Of a stretch of DNA of 64,000 bases, positions 15,692 through 24,555 are shown piece by piece. Numbering within the stretch: position 1 is the first letter of the stretch; each line of letters begins with the position of its first letter. The notes beneath the pieces were generated by a model, which made no database searches, was not told the DNA's origin, and worked only from the letters and a program-made list of their open reading frames with translations. Source of the DNA: UBA285 sp049970695 (GTDB lineage: Archaea; Thermoproteota; Thermoprotei_A; Sulfolobales; Desulfurococcaceae); NCBI GenBank assembly GCA_049970695.1, contig JBMFML010000005.1:1-64000 (forward strand). The letters run 5' to 3'. The position numbers were made by a program, and so were the translations under genes.

Positions 15692-16519
15692 ATGAAGCCC
15701 CTCATAGAGTCCGTAGCCAGGCGAATTGGCGACCTGCTCGACACGCTCAGGAACAGGGGCTTCTCTGAGTACTGCTTGAGAGAAGTAAGCAAGTTGAAGA
15801 ACATGGTTGAGACCGTCAAAGCACCCCTAGTACCACCCAGGGCGATCTGGGACAAGTACGCCTCGCTCATGGTGACCATCGAGGAAGCCATTGCAGTAGC
15901 CTCGAGCACTGGAAGCGAGTACGCCGTGCACGCGACCATTGTTGGAGTTAAAGAAGGCGTCGTGGAGTTCTGCAACCTCGCGAAGAAGGCCTACTACCTC
16001 GAGAGAGCTGAAGCGGCCCTGCCCGCGCTACTCGGATTCACGCTCGCGCTGTACAAGCTCGTAGGCGAGGCCTCGGCGAACGCCCCCTACTTGCTCGCGG
16101 CCTCTCTGCTCTCCTTACTGCTCGTGTTCTTGAGCCCAGCTGCTGGGCTGGCAGTGCTGGGAGTCCTGGGGGCCCTCTTCATAGCCTTCCCAACTAACCG
16201 CATAGATGCACTCATGGGCTTTGTGCTGCTCTCGTCGAGCGTAATGTACGTGTACGCCTTTCAGCTCGCCCGGTCATCCAGGTTCGAGAAGAAGCTGAAG
16301 GAAGTAACCGAGAACATACAGTACTTGATTAAGCAGGGGACTGCAGCGAGGCACCTCGACTTCGACGCGGTAGTCGAGAAGGTGTCTAGGGAGTATGGAG
16401 TGCCGGATACGGGGGTCTTCAAGTTCCTAAACAAAAGCGAGGTTTTAAGGTACAAAGCGGTACTAATGATGCTGGCGGCACCCCGCCAAGCCCCTGCTAG
16501 TACCACTAGCTCGGGGTGA
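15692..16519 (+). CDS. Membrane protein of unknown function
   Basis: A 275-residue protein with a soluble helical N-terminal part (about 1-105), a block of three to five hydrophobic helices (about 106-195: LPALLGFTLALYKLV, YLLAASLLSLLLVFL, AGLAVLGVLGALFIAF, LMGFVLLSSSVMYVYAF) and a soluble C-terminal part (about 196-275) that is helical and positively charged. No family recognised. The following gene starts six bases after its stop, so the two are probably translated from one message. ATG start. Confidence 0.7.
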   Translation: MKPLIESVARRIGDLLDTLRNRGFSEYCLREVSKLKNMVETVKAPLVPPRAIWDKYASLMVTIEEAIAVASSTGSEYAVHATIVGVKEGVVEFCNLAKKAYYLERAEAALPALLGFTLALYKLVGEASANAPYLLAASLLSLLLVFLSPAAGLAVLGVLGALFIAFPTNRIDALMGFVLLSSSVMYVYAFQLARSSRFEKKLKEVTENIQYLIKQGTAARHLDFDAVVEKVSREYGVPDTGVFKFLNKSEVLRYKAVLMMLAAPRQAPASTTSSG

Positions 16520-16525
16520 CCAGGA

Positions 16526-17002
16526 GTGGGTGGCTTAAAGAAGCCCAAGGTGGCCACGCCCACTGGGGGGTCTGAGAAGGAAATCAGAATAGTCACCAGG
16601 CACGTCTTCACAGCTGCCGACGTGGAGAAAAACCCGAGGCTCGTCAAGCTGCTCTACGTCATCTCGCTGTGCAAAGACGGTGTCAGCGAGAAGGGGCTTG
16701 CCCACTTACTAAACCACATGGCTTCGCTGAATGCCGGGCTGGGCTACAAGTTTGACGTGATCGGGGGAGTCCCCGTTAGCAGAGAGCTCATGAACGACCT
16801 CACGGTACTCAAGTACACTGGGCTCGTAGAGGTGCTCGGCAATAGAAAGCTGAGAGCTACTAGCGCGGGGAGGGAGCTACTGGAGAAAGTAGCTCCCAAG
16901 CTGCAGGGAGAGCTCGAGGCAATTAAGAAGGCTTTTGAAGAGAGCTGGCCTAAGGTAGTACCAATAGACGTCGAAGTCTCTCTCAAGGCGCAGAGGCGCT
17001 AG
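16526..17002 (+). CDS. Probable winged-helix protein, unknown role
   Basis: A 158-residue soluble protein. Residues about 38-125 look like a winged-helix domain: LVKLLYVISLCKDGVSEKGLAHLLNH for the first helices, a recognition-helix-like stretch around SRELMNDLTVLKYTG, then LVEVLGNRKLRATSAGRELL as wing and last helix. The N-terminus is Lys-rich. It follows the membrane protein gene by six bases. A DNA-binding or protein-interaction role is possible. GTG start. I do not recognise a named family. Confidence 0.65.
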   Translation: MGGLKKPKVATPTGGSEKEIRIVTRHVFTAADVEKNPRLVKLLYVISLCKDGVSEKGLAHLLNHMASLNAGLGYKFDVIGGVPVSRELMNDLTVLKYTGLVEVLGNRKLRATSAGRELLEKVAPKLQGELEAIKKAFEESWPKVVPIDVEVSLKAQRR

Positions 17003-17418
17003 ATAACGGGCGTTGGAGGCCTTCTCTGCTCTTCCTTTCTCTCTTCTCTCAGTAGCCTCATTATGAACAACGGGTTTATCATGTCGCCTTCTTCGAGCTT
17101 CTTGAGGTGGCTTGCAAACCTTGAAGTGTGCTCTATGTCTAGGTCTATTAGCTGGTAGAATATGTTCCTCAGCTTCTCCCAGAGTTCTACGAGCATTTCG
17201 CGGGGCATGTGAGTAGTTATCATGGGATCCTTCAGCCAGTTGTCAAACGCCTCAATAGTCCTCTCCATGTGCTGAAAAGCCATTCTCGACAGCGTTATCA
17301 AGGTGAGTCTATCGGCTTCCTTGTAGTTCTGCTCGGCCTTAATGAAGAGCTGCTTAATTTCTGCCTGCCTCTTAACCCACATCTCTAGGTTCTCGTAGAA
17401 AGACGACACAGTACGCAC
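16999..17418 (-). CDS. Helical protein, DUF2153-like
   Basis: A 139-residue all-helical protein with ENLEMWVKRQAEIKQLF near the start, a middle helix LSRMAFQHMERTIEAFDNWL, and a basic C-terminal tail. It resembles the small crenarchaeal family DUF2153 as I remember it, without certainty. It ends tail-to-tail with the winged-helix gene, overlapping four bases. Function unknown; repeated amphipathic helices suggest an oligomer or a binding partner of another protein. Confidence 0.6.
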   Translation of the reverse strand: MRTVSSFYENLEMWVKRQAEIKQLFIKAEQNYKEADRLTLITLSRMAFQHMERTIEAFDNWLKDPMITTHMPREMLVELWEKLRNIFYQLIDLDIEHTSRFASHLKKLEEGDMINPLFIMRLLREERKEEQRRPPTPVI

Positions 17419-17507
17419 CTCATTAGTGCTAGGGTTTTGAGCCCGCTTTATACCTTACGGTCCTGCGAGCCAGGAATATAATCCTCACGCGGCTTTTAAA
17501 TCAGCGG

Positions 17508-18227
17508 GTGTGCATGCCAAGGGAGCTCTTGGTAGGCGTAGACGAGGCCGGGCGGGGCCCTGTAGTAGGAGACATGGTGGTCTCTCTAGCGGCCATTCCG
17601 CGCGAGCTGGAAGACCTCCTTAGAGAGGCCGGCGTGAGAGACAGCAAGCTGCTTGAAAAGGCCGAGAGGCGCAGGGCCTACGAGGCCTCTCTCGCAGCAG
17701 GGGCCTTCATAGTCCTAGTCTACGCGCCGCCCTGGCTCATAGACGAGGAAAACCTAAACTCCATTGAGGAGGAGTGCGCCAAGAAGGCCCTCACTGTGGC
17801 TTCGAGAGTCCTGAAGAAACTAGGGCCTGCAGCCGTCCGCGTGTACATCGACGAGGTCAAGGGGAGGGCTGAAAAGCTCGCAGACTACGCGAAGAAGGCC
17901 TTCAGCTACGCCCAGACGAGCGTGGTCGTAGAGCCCAATGCAGACGCCAAGTACGTGGCTACATCGCTGGCCAGCATAGCAGCCAAGGTCTCGAGAGATG
18001 CTTCCATAGAGCCCCTCAAGAAGCTATTCGGAGACCTCGGCTCTGGCTACCCCTCAGATCCCGAGACTAGGCAGTGGATTCAGCGCATCTACAACCACTT
18101 GCAGGAGCCCCCTCCGTTCATTAGAGCTAGCTGGAGCACGCTGAGGGATTTAGCCCCGAGATGGTATAGGGCTGGAAAGGGGAGGAGGCGGGGCGCCAGG
18201 AGCCTCCTAGACTACGTTAAGCGGTGA
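17508..18227 (+). CDS. rnhB: Ribonuclease HII
   Basis: A 239-residue type 2 RNase H. VGVDEAGRGPVVG gives the first catalytic Asp and Glu (about 12-13), VRDSKLL the conserved Asp-Ser-Lys, VYIDEVKG the third acidic residue, EPNADAKYVATSLASIAAKVSRD the fourth with the substrate-sensing region, and GSGYPSDP the conserved end motif. It cleaves the RNA strand of RNA-DNA hybrids and single ribonucleotides in DNA. GTG at 17508 or ATG at 17514; an AATATAA element near 17478 fits either. The GTPase gene follows after six bases. Confidence 0.96.
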   Translation: MCMPRELLVGVDEAGRGPVVGDMVVSLAAIPRELEDLLREAGVRDSKLLEKAERRRAYEASLAAGAFIVLVYAPPWLIDEENLNSIEEECAKKALTVASRVLKKLGPAAVRVYIDEVKGRAEKLADYAKKAFSYAQTSVVVEPNADAKYVATSLASIAAKVSRDASIEPLKKLFGDLGSGYPSDPETRQWIQRIYNHLQEPPPFIRASWSTLRDLAPRWYRAGKGRRRGARSLLDYVKR

Positions 18228-18233
18228 CGCGGC

Positions 18234-19394
18234 GTGGTCACAAACCTGCCCGCAGAAGCGAAGGCGAAGTGGATTAAAGTAATGGAGGCGAGGACCCTCG
18301 AGGAGAAGATTAGAGCACTAGAAGAGTTCTTGTCTAGCGTGCCAAAGCACAAGGGCACTGAGAGGCTGAGGGAGTGGGCTACTAAGAGGCTGGCCCAGCT
18401 CCGCGAAGAGCTCGAAGAGAGGAAGAGGAAGAAGGCGGGCCGGGGCTTCTCGTACTTCGTGGAGAAGGAAGGCGACGTCCAGGTAGCCGTTATCGGCCCG
18501 CCTAATACGGGCAAGAGCACGCTGGTTCACAAGCTCACGGGAGCCAGGACGGTCATTGCAGACTACCCCTTCTCCACGACCTACCCCGTGCCCGGGACGC
18601 TCATTTACAATGGAGTCTACTTCCAGCTAGTTGACACAATGCCTCTCCACCCGGGCTCGTCCCTCTCGGCCAAGACCATTGGACTCGTGAGAAACGCTGA
18701 TGGAGTCTTAGTCGTCGTGGACTCCGCAGACCCCGTTGAGCAGTTGAAGCTCGTAGTTGAAATGCTCAAGGAGGAGGGAGTCCTGCTCACGAAGCCCCGT
18801 GGCAGGGTCCAAATAGAGGTTTCGAGAGCCGGCAAGCAGGGAATTAGAGTGACTGTGATGGGCAAGCTCGTAGGCGCCACTGCAGACGACGTCAGGAAGC
18901 TCCTTGAGGGCTACAGGATATTCAACGCGCACGTCAAGATATACGGCGAGGTGTCCCTAGACGACGTGGAGCAGGCCCTCTTCGAGGCAACTGTCTACAA
19001 GCCTGCAGTAGTGTTCATAAACAAGGCAGACGCCAAGGCGCCGAGCCCCGGAGTACTCGAAGAAGTCAAGAAAGCCATCCCCGGAGCCAGGGTCGTAGCA
19101 GGCTCGGCGCTAACGGGACAGGGGCTTAGCGAGGTGGGAAGGGCCCTCTACGAGGCGCTCGAAATAATAAGAGTCTACACCAAGGCGCCCAACGCACCCC
19201 CATCGCAAAAGCCCCTGGTGCTCAAGAAGGGGGCGACTATTAGAGACGTCGCGAAGAGCATTCACAGCGACTTCCTCGAGAACTTCCTCTACGCAAGGGT
19301 TTGGGGCAGCTCAGTGAAGTACCCCGGCGAGAGAGTCGGGCTGGACCACGTCGTCGAAGACGGCGACGTAGTCGAAATACACGTCAGGGGCTAG
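18234..19394 (+). CDS. DRG/Obg-family GTPase with TGS domain
   Basis: A 386-residue GTPase. A helical N-terminal region (1-80) precedes the G domain: G1 GPPNTGKS at 88-95, G2 around DYPFSTTYPVPG, G3 as VDTMPLHPG and G4 NKAD. A C-terminal TGS domain (about 310-386) ends LDHVVEDGDVVEIHVRG. DRG proteins associate with ribosomes and translation factors. The usual D-x-x-G of G3 is here D-T-M-P, so the Gly is lost, though a PG follows four residues later. Immediately downstream of rnhB and probably co-transcribed. Confidence 0.9.
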   Translation: MVTNLPAEAKAKWIKVMEARTLEEKIRALEEFLSSVPKHKGTERLREWATKRLAQLREELEERKRKKAGRGFSYFVEKEGDVQVAVIGPPNTGKSTLVHKLTGARTVIADYPFSTTYPVPGTLIYNGVYFQLVDTMPLHPGSSLSAKTIGLVRNADGVLVVVDSADPVEQLKLVVEMLKEEGVLLTKPRGRVQIEVSRAGKQGIRVTVMGKLVGATADDVRKLLEGYRIFNAHVKIYGEVSLDDVEQALFEATVYKPAVVFINKADAKAPSPGVLEEVKKAIPGARVVAGSALTGQGLSEVGRALYEALEIIRVYTKAPNAPPSQKPLVLKKGATIRDVAKSIHSDFLENFLYARVWGSSVKYPGERVGLDHVVEDGDVVEIHVRG

Positions 19395-19717
19395 CACTCC
19401 TCTACGTAAATTCCCGCTACGAGCAGGAAGCGGGTAATGGGCTCCAGCACCCTGTTCTCGTCGCATACGTAGGCAGACGCCGGCTTGACCAAGCTGAAGA
19501 CCCTGAGCGCGAACTCCTCGGACCTCCTCCCCGAGAAGACGAAGACCCTGTCGGCTGGAAGCGCTTTCTGCGCCCCGCTTCTGGCGAGGAGCTCCATGGT
19601 CTTTCCATCGAGGACAAACCAGGCGCCAGGACCAAGCTCGGCTGCGAGCCTTAGTAGCTTCTTCAGGGAGCCACTGGACTTCGCCGTGAACAAAACCAGC
19701 ACTGGTTTCTGCAACAT
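19391..19717 (-). CDS. Small conserved-looking protein, unknown
   Basis: A 108-residue protein with an alternating strand/helix pattern (PVLVLFTAK, AWFVLDGKTMELLARSG, DRVFVFSGRRSEEFALRVF, FLLVAGIYVEEC), suggesting a small Rossmann-like or Toprim-like fold. No catalytic motif is obvious. It overlaps the GTPase gene tail-to-tail by four bases. Codon use matches the genome. Family not recognised. Confidence 0.55.
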   Translation of the reverse strand: MLQKPVLVLFTAKSSGSLKKLLRLAAELGPGAWFVLDGKTMELLARSGAQKALPADRVFVFSGRRSEEFALRVFSLVKPASAYVCDENRVLEPITRFLLVAGIYVEEC

Positions 19718-19804
19718 GCAGCTGCACCCAGCCGGGGTTTCTCACGATTTTATTAGGCGCGCTTCTAATCTCTTAAAAGGCGTGTAGGCTGCTCAGCCGA
19801 GCAG

Positions 19805-20185
19805 GTGCAGCGCTTGAGCAGTCGCGAGCTGGCAGAATACCTCAAGTCCCAGGGCTACGGGATCACGCTTACTGGGTCTCAGTCGCTCGTCATAGAGCAC
19901 CCCAGCCTGCCCATTTACCTGCACTTGGAGTTCAAGGACAACCTAGTCTACGTGAGCATAGGGCTAAACAGGGACGAGCTGAGGGAAGTACTGGGGGAAA
20001 TCCGCGAGTCTGGAGAAGACGTCGAGGAAGTAGTCGAAGACGCCTTGAGCTACCTAAACAACGCGTCGCTGAAGGCCAGGAAGTGGCTTGAAGAAAGGGG
20101 CTATACAGCGGTTTTTAAAATACGCGAGGGAAGCATTGAGATATACGAAGTCCTCGAAGAAGTGCTCGAAGAAGCAGCAGAGTAG
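19805..20185 (+). CDS. Small acidic protein, unknown
   Basis: A 126-residue protein with a possible N-terminal recognition helix (SSRELAEYLKSQGYGI), beta strands around SLVIEHPSLPIYLHLEF and LVYVSIGL, then acidic helices; it ends EVLEEVLEEAAE. It directly precedes the sugar-phosphate mutase gene (stop and next GTG nearly touch), so the two are likely co-expressed. No recognised family. Confidence 0.6.
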   Translation: MQRLSSRELAEYLKSQGYGITLTGSQSLVIEHPSLPIYLHLEFKDNLVYVSIGLNRDELREVLGEIRESGEDVEEVVEDALSYLNNASLKARKWLEERGYTAVFKIREGSIEIYEVLEEVLEEAAE

Positions 20186-20197
20186 GTGTGCCCAGCC

Positions 20198-21562
20198 GTG
20201 AAGAGGCTCTTCGGCACTGATGGAGTAAGGGGCATTGTAAACGCAGAGCTAACACCACTCCTCGTTGCGAAGTTCGCGCTCGCCGTGGGGGCCTTCTTCC
20301 CCGAGGGCTCGAGGCTACTAGTGGGGAGGGGGTCGCGGGCTGGTGGCGAGGCCATTCAGAGAATAGTCGAGGGCGCGCTCGTGCTGTCTGGGCACAAGGT
20401 CTACGATGCCGGCGTAGTCCCTACGCCGGCCCTGCAGTACGCCGTGAAGACCCAGGGCTTCGACGGCGGGGTAGTGATAACGGCAAGCCACAACCCCCCC
20501 GAGTACAACGGCATAAAAGTCATTGGGCCAACGGGCATAGAAATAGACAGGGACGAGGAGAGAGTAGTCGAAGAAATGTTCTGGGAGGAGAGGTTCAGGC
20601 ACGCGAGCTGGAGGAGCCTCTCAGAGCGCGTCGAGAAGTACCCGCACGTCAACGACATCTACGTCAAGGGCGTTTTAGAGAAGGTGGACAGGGGGCTAAT
20701 TGCGAGCAGGGGCTTTAAGGTCCTCGTAGACCCTGCCAACGGGCCCGGCGCCCTGACGACGCCCAGGCTCTTGAGAGAGCTAGGCGTCAAGCCTGTCGTG
20801 ATAAATGGGGATCTGAGCCCCCTGCCGGCGAGGGCGCCGGAGCCCACGCCCGAGAGCCTCGCCGAGGCGGCGAAGACAGCGGCGCTTTTAAAGTGCGACC
20901 TGGGCGTGGGCCACGACGAAGATGCAGACAGGGCGATATTCATCGACGAAGCAGGCGCAGTCTACTGGGGTGATAGAAGCGCTGTGCTGCTCGCAAAGCA
21001 CTTGAAAGTCCACAGGGGTGAGAGGGGGAGGGTTTACACGGGAGTCTCCTCGAGCACTGTTGTTGAAGAAGTGCTGAGGCCCCTGGGCGTCGAAGTCGTC
21101 TGGCTGAAAGTAGGCTCTGTGGACATAGCACACACTATGAGGAAGATGGGAGACGCCCTATGCGGCTTCGAGGAAAACGGGGGCTTCATGTACCCGCCCC
21201 ACCAGTACGTGAGAGACGGCGCCATGGCTCTGGCGCTCTTCCTAGAGCTAATGGCACTTGAAAAGAGGAGGGCCTCGGAGCTCTTTGGAGAGCTCCCAAA
21301 GTACTACACCATTAAGACCAAGTACCCAATGCCGAGGGAAAAGGCGCTGCTCGTCGTGGAGAGGGTCAAGGAGGCCTTTAGGGGCGAGAGGCTGGTGACT
21401 ATTGACGGTGTTAAGGTGATTTCCAGCGACTACTGGCTCCTCGTGAGGCCCAGCGGCACAGAGCCCCTCTTGAGAGTAATGCTGGAGGCGAAGACCGAGG
21501 AGAGGGCGAGGGAGCTGCTCGAAGTAGTAGACGGCATTGTGAGGGAGGTGGCTGGGCCTTGA
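20198..21562 (+). CDS. glmM: Phosphoglucosamine/phosphomannomutase
   Basis: An alpha-D-phosphohexomutase of about 454 residues. LFGTDGVRG opens the protein; the phosphoserine loop is TASHNPPEYNGIK; the metal loop is GHDEDADRAIF; the sugar-binding loop is CGFEENGGFMYP; and the phosphate-binding loop near the C-terminus is RPSGTEPLLRVM. It moves phosphate between C1 and C6 of glucosamine, mannose or glucose. Start GTG at 20198 places LFGTDGVRG at the expected N-terminus; another GTG at 20186 is in frame. TGA overlaps the next gene's ATG. Confidence 0.93.
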   Translation: MKRLFGTDGVRGIVNAELTPLLVAKFALAVGAFFPEGSRLLVGRGSRAGGEAIQRIVEGALVLSGHKVYDAGVVPTPALQYAVKTQGFDGGVVITASHNPPEYNGIKVIGPTGIEIDRDEERVVEEMFWEERFRHASWRSLSERVEKYPHVNDIYVKGVLEKVDRGLIASRGFKVLVDPANGPGALTTPRLLRELGVKPVVINGDLSPLPARAPEPTPESLAEAAKTAALLKCDLGVGHDEDADRAIFIDEAGAVYWGDRSAVLLAKHLKVHRGERGRVYTGVSSSTVVEEVLRPLGVEVVWLKVGSVDIAHTMRKMGDALCGFEENGGFMYPPHQYVRDGAMALALFLELMALEKRRASELFGELPKYYTIKTKYPMPREKALLVVERVKEAFRGERLVTIDGVKVISSDYWLLVRPSGTEPLLRVMLEAKTEERARELLEVVDGIVREVAGP

Positions 21563-21969
21563 TGCGCTACTGGGGCCTAGACGTGCTTAGGTGCGTCCAC
21601 TGCAAGCACTTCCCACTCGAAATGCACGTAATTGAAGAAGAAAAGCAGGAAGTAGATACAAGCGGCATTGAAAAGCCCCTTTGCAAGTCCTACTGCGGGT
21701 ACTTGAAGACGAGCATCGAGCAGGGCAGGGAGTACCCGTGCGACGAGTGCCTGAAAGTGGGAATCAAGACCGCAGTGCTATACTGCACCAACTGCAAGCA
21801 CTGGTATCCAGTCAGAAACGGCATCGTGGTAATGCTGACTGACAGCAAGAGGAAGCGCGAGAAGGACCTCGAGTTCCTCAGGACTTACAGAGACAAAATA
21901 CCCGAGCACATTTTGAGGGAAGGCAAGCCAGTAAACCTGGCCGGGGAGGCCGGCCCCGCCCCTACTTGA
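21562..21969 (+). CDS. Trm112-like zinc protein
   Basis: A 135-residue protein with paired zinc knuckles: LRCVHCKHFPLEM near the N-terminus and LYCTNCKHWYPVRNGIVVML near 75-95, with extra Cys in KSYCGY and PCDEC. This resembles Trm112/UPF0434 proteins, which activate several RNA and protein methyltransferases by shielding a hydrophobic surface. The ATG overlaps the TGA of the mutase gene. It overlaps the convergent next gene by eight bases. The Trm112 call is likely but not certain. Confidence 0.68.
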   Translation: MRYWGLDVLRCVHCKHFPLEMHVIEEEKQEVDTSGIEKPLCKSYCGYLKTSIEQGREYPCDECLKVGIKTAVLYCTNCKHWYPVRNGIVVMLTDSKRKREKDLEFLRTYRDKIPEHILREGKPVNLAGEAGPAPT

Positions 21970-22676
21970 GCCCAGCCGGTATGTGCACCACGGGCACTAT
22001 GGCAAGCCCGGCTGCGTGGTCTGCTCTAAGCCTGCCCAAGAGCCCCCTCTCCGCCGCCACGCCGAGCACATCCACGTAGTAGAGGAAGGGGGCGCCCGTC
22101 TCGCAGGATATCCTCCAGTACCTCTTCTTGTCCCTCTCGATCTTCCCCCTCCTGCCCCCGAGAACGGCGTCAGCGCCCGCCCTGCCCTCGAGCACGTCTA
22201 GTGCTTCGTTGACGCAGTCCTCGTATAGGTCTAGTATAGTGTAGTCTGCTATTCTCAGGTGGAGCTTCCAGGAGTTCGTGTCCATTTCCTTGCAGACGCG
22301 CACGACGCCGCTAGCCACGTTTTCGACGCCTTTTAAGTAGCTCTCGCCGAGCAGTAGAGCAGGCGAGACGTAGGCCGAGGAGTAGACGAGGAGCTCGGAG
22401 ACCCCTCTCGAGAGCCCCGAACCCGCGAGGAGCTCGACCAGCTCGCTCACTGCTTGAACGGGTGGTACGAGCTCCCTGAAGGGGTTTCCGCGCAAGTACT
22501 TCTCGAGCCTGCCGCGGTACTTCTCAACAACGCTGGGGACTAGGCCCAGGTTTCTGTACCTAAACCTCTTGACGAGCCACTCAATGCTCTCCCAAACACC
22601 CTCCTCCTCCAGATCCGCTAGGACGACGCCTCTCAAGTTCTTGACTAGTGCGGCGTACTTTGCGAAGCCCAAGCAA
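21962..22676 (-). CDS. Conserved-looking protein of unknown function
   Basis: A mostly helical protein of about 237 residues. I place the start at TTG 22676 because a CTTTTAAG element (22705-22712 on the minus strand) predicts transcription from about 22682, leaving a leader of about six bases; a longer frame to 22843 would run through the upstream gene. Features include a helical N-terminal domain, GLVPSVVEKYRGRLEKYLRG in the middle, and a strand-rich C-terminus (FLYYVDVLGVAAERGLLG, GLAIVPVVHIPAG). Family not recognised. It sits downstream of a radical SAM gene on the same strand but has its own promoter. Confidence 0.62.
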
Positions 22677-22725
22677 GCCCCCTGTTCAAGCCTCGCCTTG
22701 AAGGGCTTAAAAGAAGCGCGCTGGC

Positions 22726-23505
22726 CTATATCATGAACTCCGGTACTCCACTCGGGCTGAACGCCACTCTGGGCACGAGCTTGTTCTTGTTTAGGAGCTC
22801 GCGCACGTGCGGGTAGAGTATGACGTACTCCTCGTCTACGCACTCGGCTAGCGATGGGTGTATCTGCGACAGCCTCTTCTTGAACTCCCGGTACGACTCG
22901 TCGGTACTAAAGCTCAGCATGACGGCCGGGTAGAAGTCCTCGCAGGGCCTGAGGCCCCTCTCGTAGAGGTTTTCGAGGGCCTTGAACTGGTACTCGTAGA
23001 ACTCCGCGCTGGCCCCGCTCAAGTACTCGAACTCGCTGCTGTTGCAGCCCTTGAAGCTGACTCTAACGACAAGCCTGGCGAACTCGGAGAGCTTCTTCGC
23101 GTACTCGGGGTACCTGCCTATGAGCAGCCCATTGGTTTCGAGTATGAAGGTGTACCTCGTCTCCTCGACGCGCTTCAGTAGCGAGGTCAAGTGCTCGAGG
23201 CCTATTGTAGGCTCGCCGCCGCTCAGCCTCAAGTACCTGTAGCCGTTCTTCCTCGCTATTTCGGCGAGCTTTTCAAAGGCGCTGTCTGGGCTTTCAAACC
23301 ACCCCTTGTCAACGTAGTAGCTGTACCTCCAGCTCCAGCAGAACTTGCACCTCAAGTTGCAGCCAACGACGTCGCCGGTCGCTATTCCACCATACCAGCG
23401 GCCTCCCCTAAACCTGTAGTACCTCCTCTCAACCCCCCTGCTAGTGCGCCTGGTAACGTGCTTCTCGACCTCCTCGGCGAGCTTAAAGGGGTCCAGGCCT
23501 GGCAA
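22726..23505 (-). CDS. Radical SAM enzyme
   Basis: A 259-residue radical SAM protein. CNLRCKFCW (C49, C53, C56) binds the [4Fe-4S] cluster; LRLSGGEPTIG is the SAM-binding GGE motif; FILETNGLLIG and VRVSFKGCNSSEFEYLSG continue the partial TIM barrel. The layout resembles archaeal pyruvate-formate-lyase-activase-like and uncharacterised RNA- or peptide-modifying proteins. No SPASM-type Cys cluster is seen. It is eight bases downstream of the Fe-S glycosylase gene, suggesting one transcript. Confidence 0.82.
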   Translation of the reverse strand: MPGLDPFKLAEEVEKHVTRRTSRGVERRYYRFRGGRWYGGIATGDVVGCNLRCKFCWSWRYSYYVDKGWFESPDSAFEKLAEIARKNGYRYLRLSGGEPTIGLEHLTSLLKRVEETRYTFILETNGLLIGRYPEYAKKLSEFARLVVRVSFKGCNSSEFEYLSGASAEFYEYQFKALENLYERGLRPCEDFYPAVMLSFSTDESYREFKKRLSQIHPSLAECVDEEYVILYPHVRELLNKNKLVPRVAFSPSGVPEFMI

Positions 23506-23512
23506 GGCGCCG

Positions 23513-24436
23513 TCATCTCCTCCTCAGGGTTTCTCCACGGGGGCTAATATCGTGGCTGAGCAGGCGCTCTCTGAGGACGCCTAGAAGCCGCTCGAGTCCA
23601 TCAACGTAGTGAGAGGGGTCTCTAACGAGGACTTCTTCTAAGCGGCTCCTCCGCCTCGACTCGAGCCTCTCTTTAATGTATACAAGCGACTGGACTACGC
23701 CATTGTAAGGCCCGAGCCTTGAGGCAGCCACCCTGTACGGGCACTCGAGCTTCTCGCAGCGCGGGCAGTCAAAGCCGCGGCTAATGCAGAAGCGCTTAGG
23801 CGGCTGGTAAGCCCCCGCGCCGAGGAACTTTGCGTAGTGCCTGTCTACTGGGGCGTGCTCCGTCAATCCGTAGCCGTGGAGCATTAGTGCCGCAATGCTC
23901 TTGGCGCCGACTCCCCGGACCTGCGCGAGCCTAGCAACCAGCTCGCGGAAACTCCCCGAGTACTCGAAGGCCTCGTCAATTTGCTTCTTGGCCTTGTTGA
24001 ATTCCCGGGGTATGTAGGATGTAGACTCCACGAAGCCCCTTTCCAGGGCTTCTCTAGTCCACTTAATGGTGTTGACGTAGTAGTCTGTGTTCCTAGACAA
24101 GTATATGGCGTAGAAGACGTAGCGCGCGGCACCCGGGTCGTAGAGCAGGGTTACGAGGCTCGAGGCGCAGCCCCCCATTCCCGCGAGGCTGCACAGCTCT
24201 ACGAAGAGCCCGTGCTTCTCAAGCCCCAATACGCGGCGGGCAGCGCTCTCTTCAACGCCAGGCGGGATCTTGCACTCGGCGACCACCTCGCCTTCCCTGA
24301 AGGAGCACTCGACACCCCTAGCACTCCCGTAGAGCACTCTAAGCCTGAAGCCCCAGCCCTCCTCCTCGATGCTTACCAGTGGCAGCAGGTAGGAGTACAG
24401 CAGCGAGAGCCCGTAGTGAACGTTCTTCACAAGCAA
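23513..24436 (-). CDS. Helix-hairpin-helix DNA glycosylase with Fe-S cluster
   Basis: A 307-residue HhH-GPD superfamily protein. LAQVRGVGAKSIAALMLHGYG is the DNA-binding hairpin and HAPVDRHYAKFL carries the catalytic Asp. The C-terminal Cys set CISRGFDCPRCEKLEC has spacing C-x6-C-x2-C-x4-C, one residue shorter in the last gap than the classic endonuclease III C-x6-C-x2-C-x5-C. The damaged base removed cannot be told. TTG at 24436 or GTG at 24430 may start it. Pairing with a radical SAM gene is unusual and suggests a linked repair role or mere proximity. Confidence 0.8.
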   Translation of the reverse strand: MLVKNVHYGLSLLYSYLLPLVSIEEEGWGFRLRVLYGSARGVECSFREGEVVAECKIPPGVEESAARRVLGLEKHGLFVELCSLAGMGGCASSLVTLLYDPGAARYVFYAIYLSRNTDYYVNTIKWTREALERGFVESTSYIPREFNKAKKQIDEAFEYSGSFRELVARLAQVRGVGAKSIAALMLHGYGLTEHAPVDRHYAKFLGAGAYQPPKRFCISRGFDCPRCEKLECPYRVAASRLGPYNGVVQSLVYIKERLESRRRSRLEEVLVRDPSHYVDGLERLLGVLRERLLSHDISPRGETLRRR

Positions 24437-24555
24437 GAGCGATCTCCAAGCCTGACTAAGTGTACACGGCTATTTTTAGCCACAGTAGTGTACACGAATA
24501 GGCTAATCGATTAAAGCGCGAAAAAGAACAAGCAATTAGTGGCGGGTGTGCCGCT

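Noticed and set aside
22677..22843. N-terminal extension of the unknown gene at 21962 into the radical SAM gene
   Set aside because: The extension is antisense-like, overlaps another gene and lies upstream of a good TATA box that fits the TTG at 22676.
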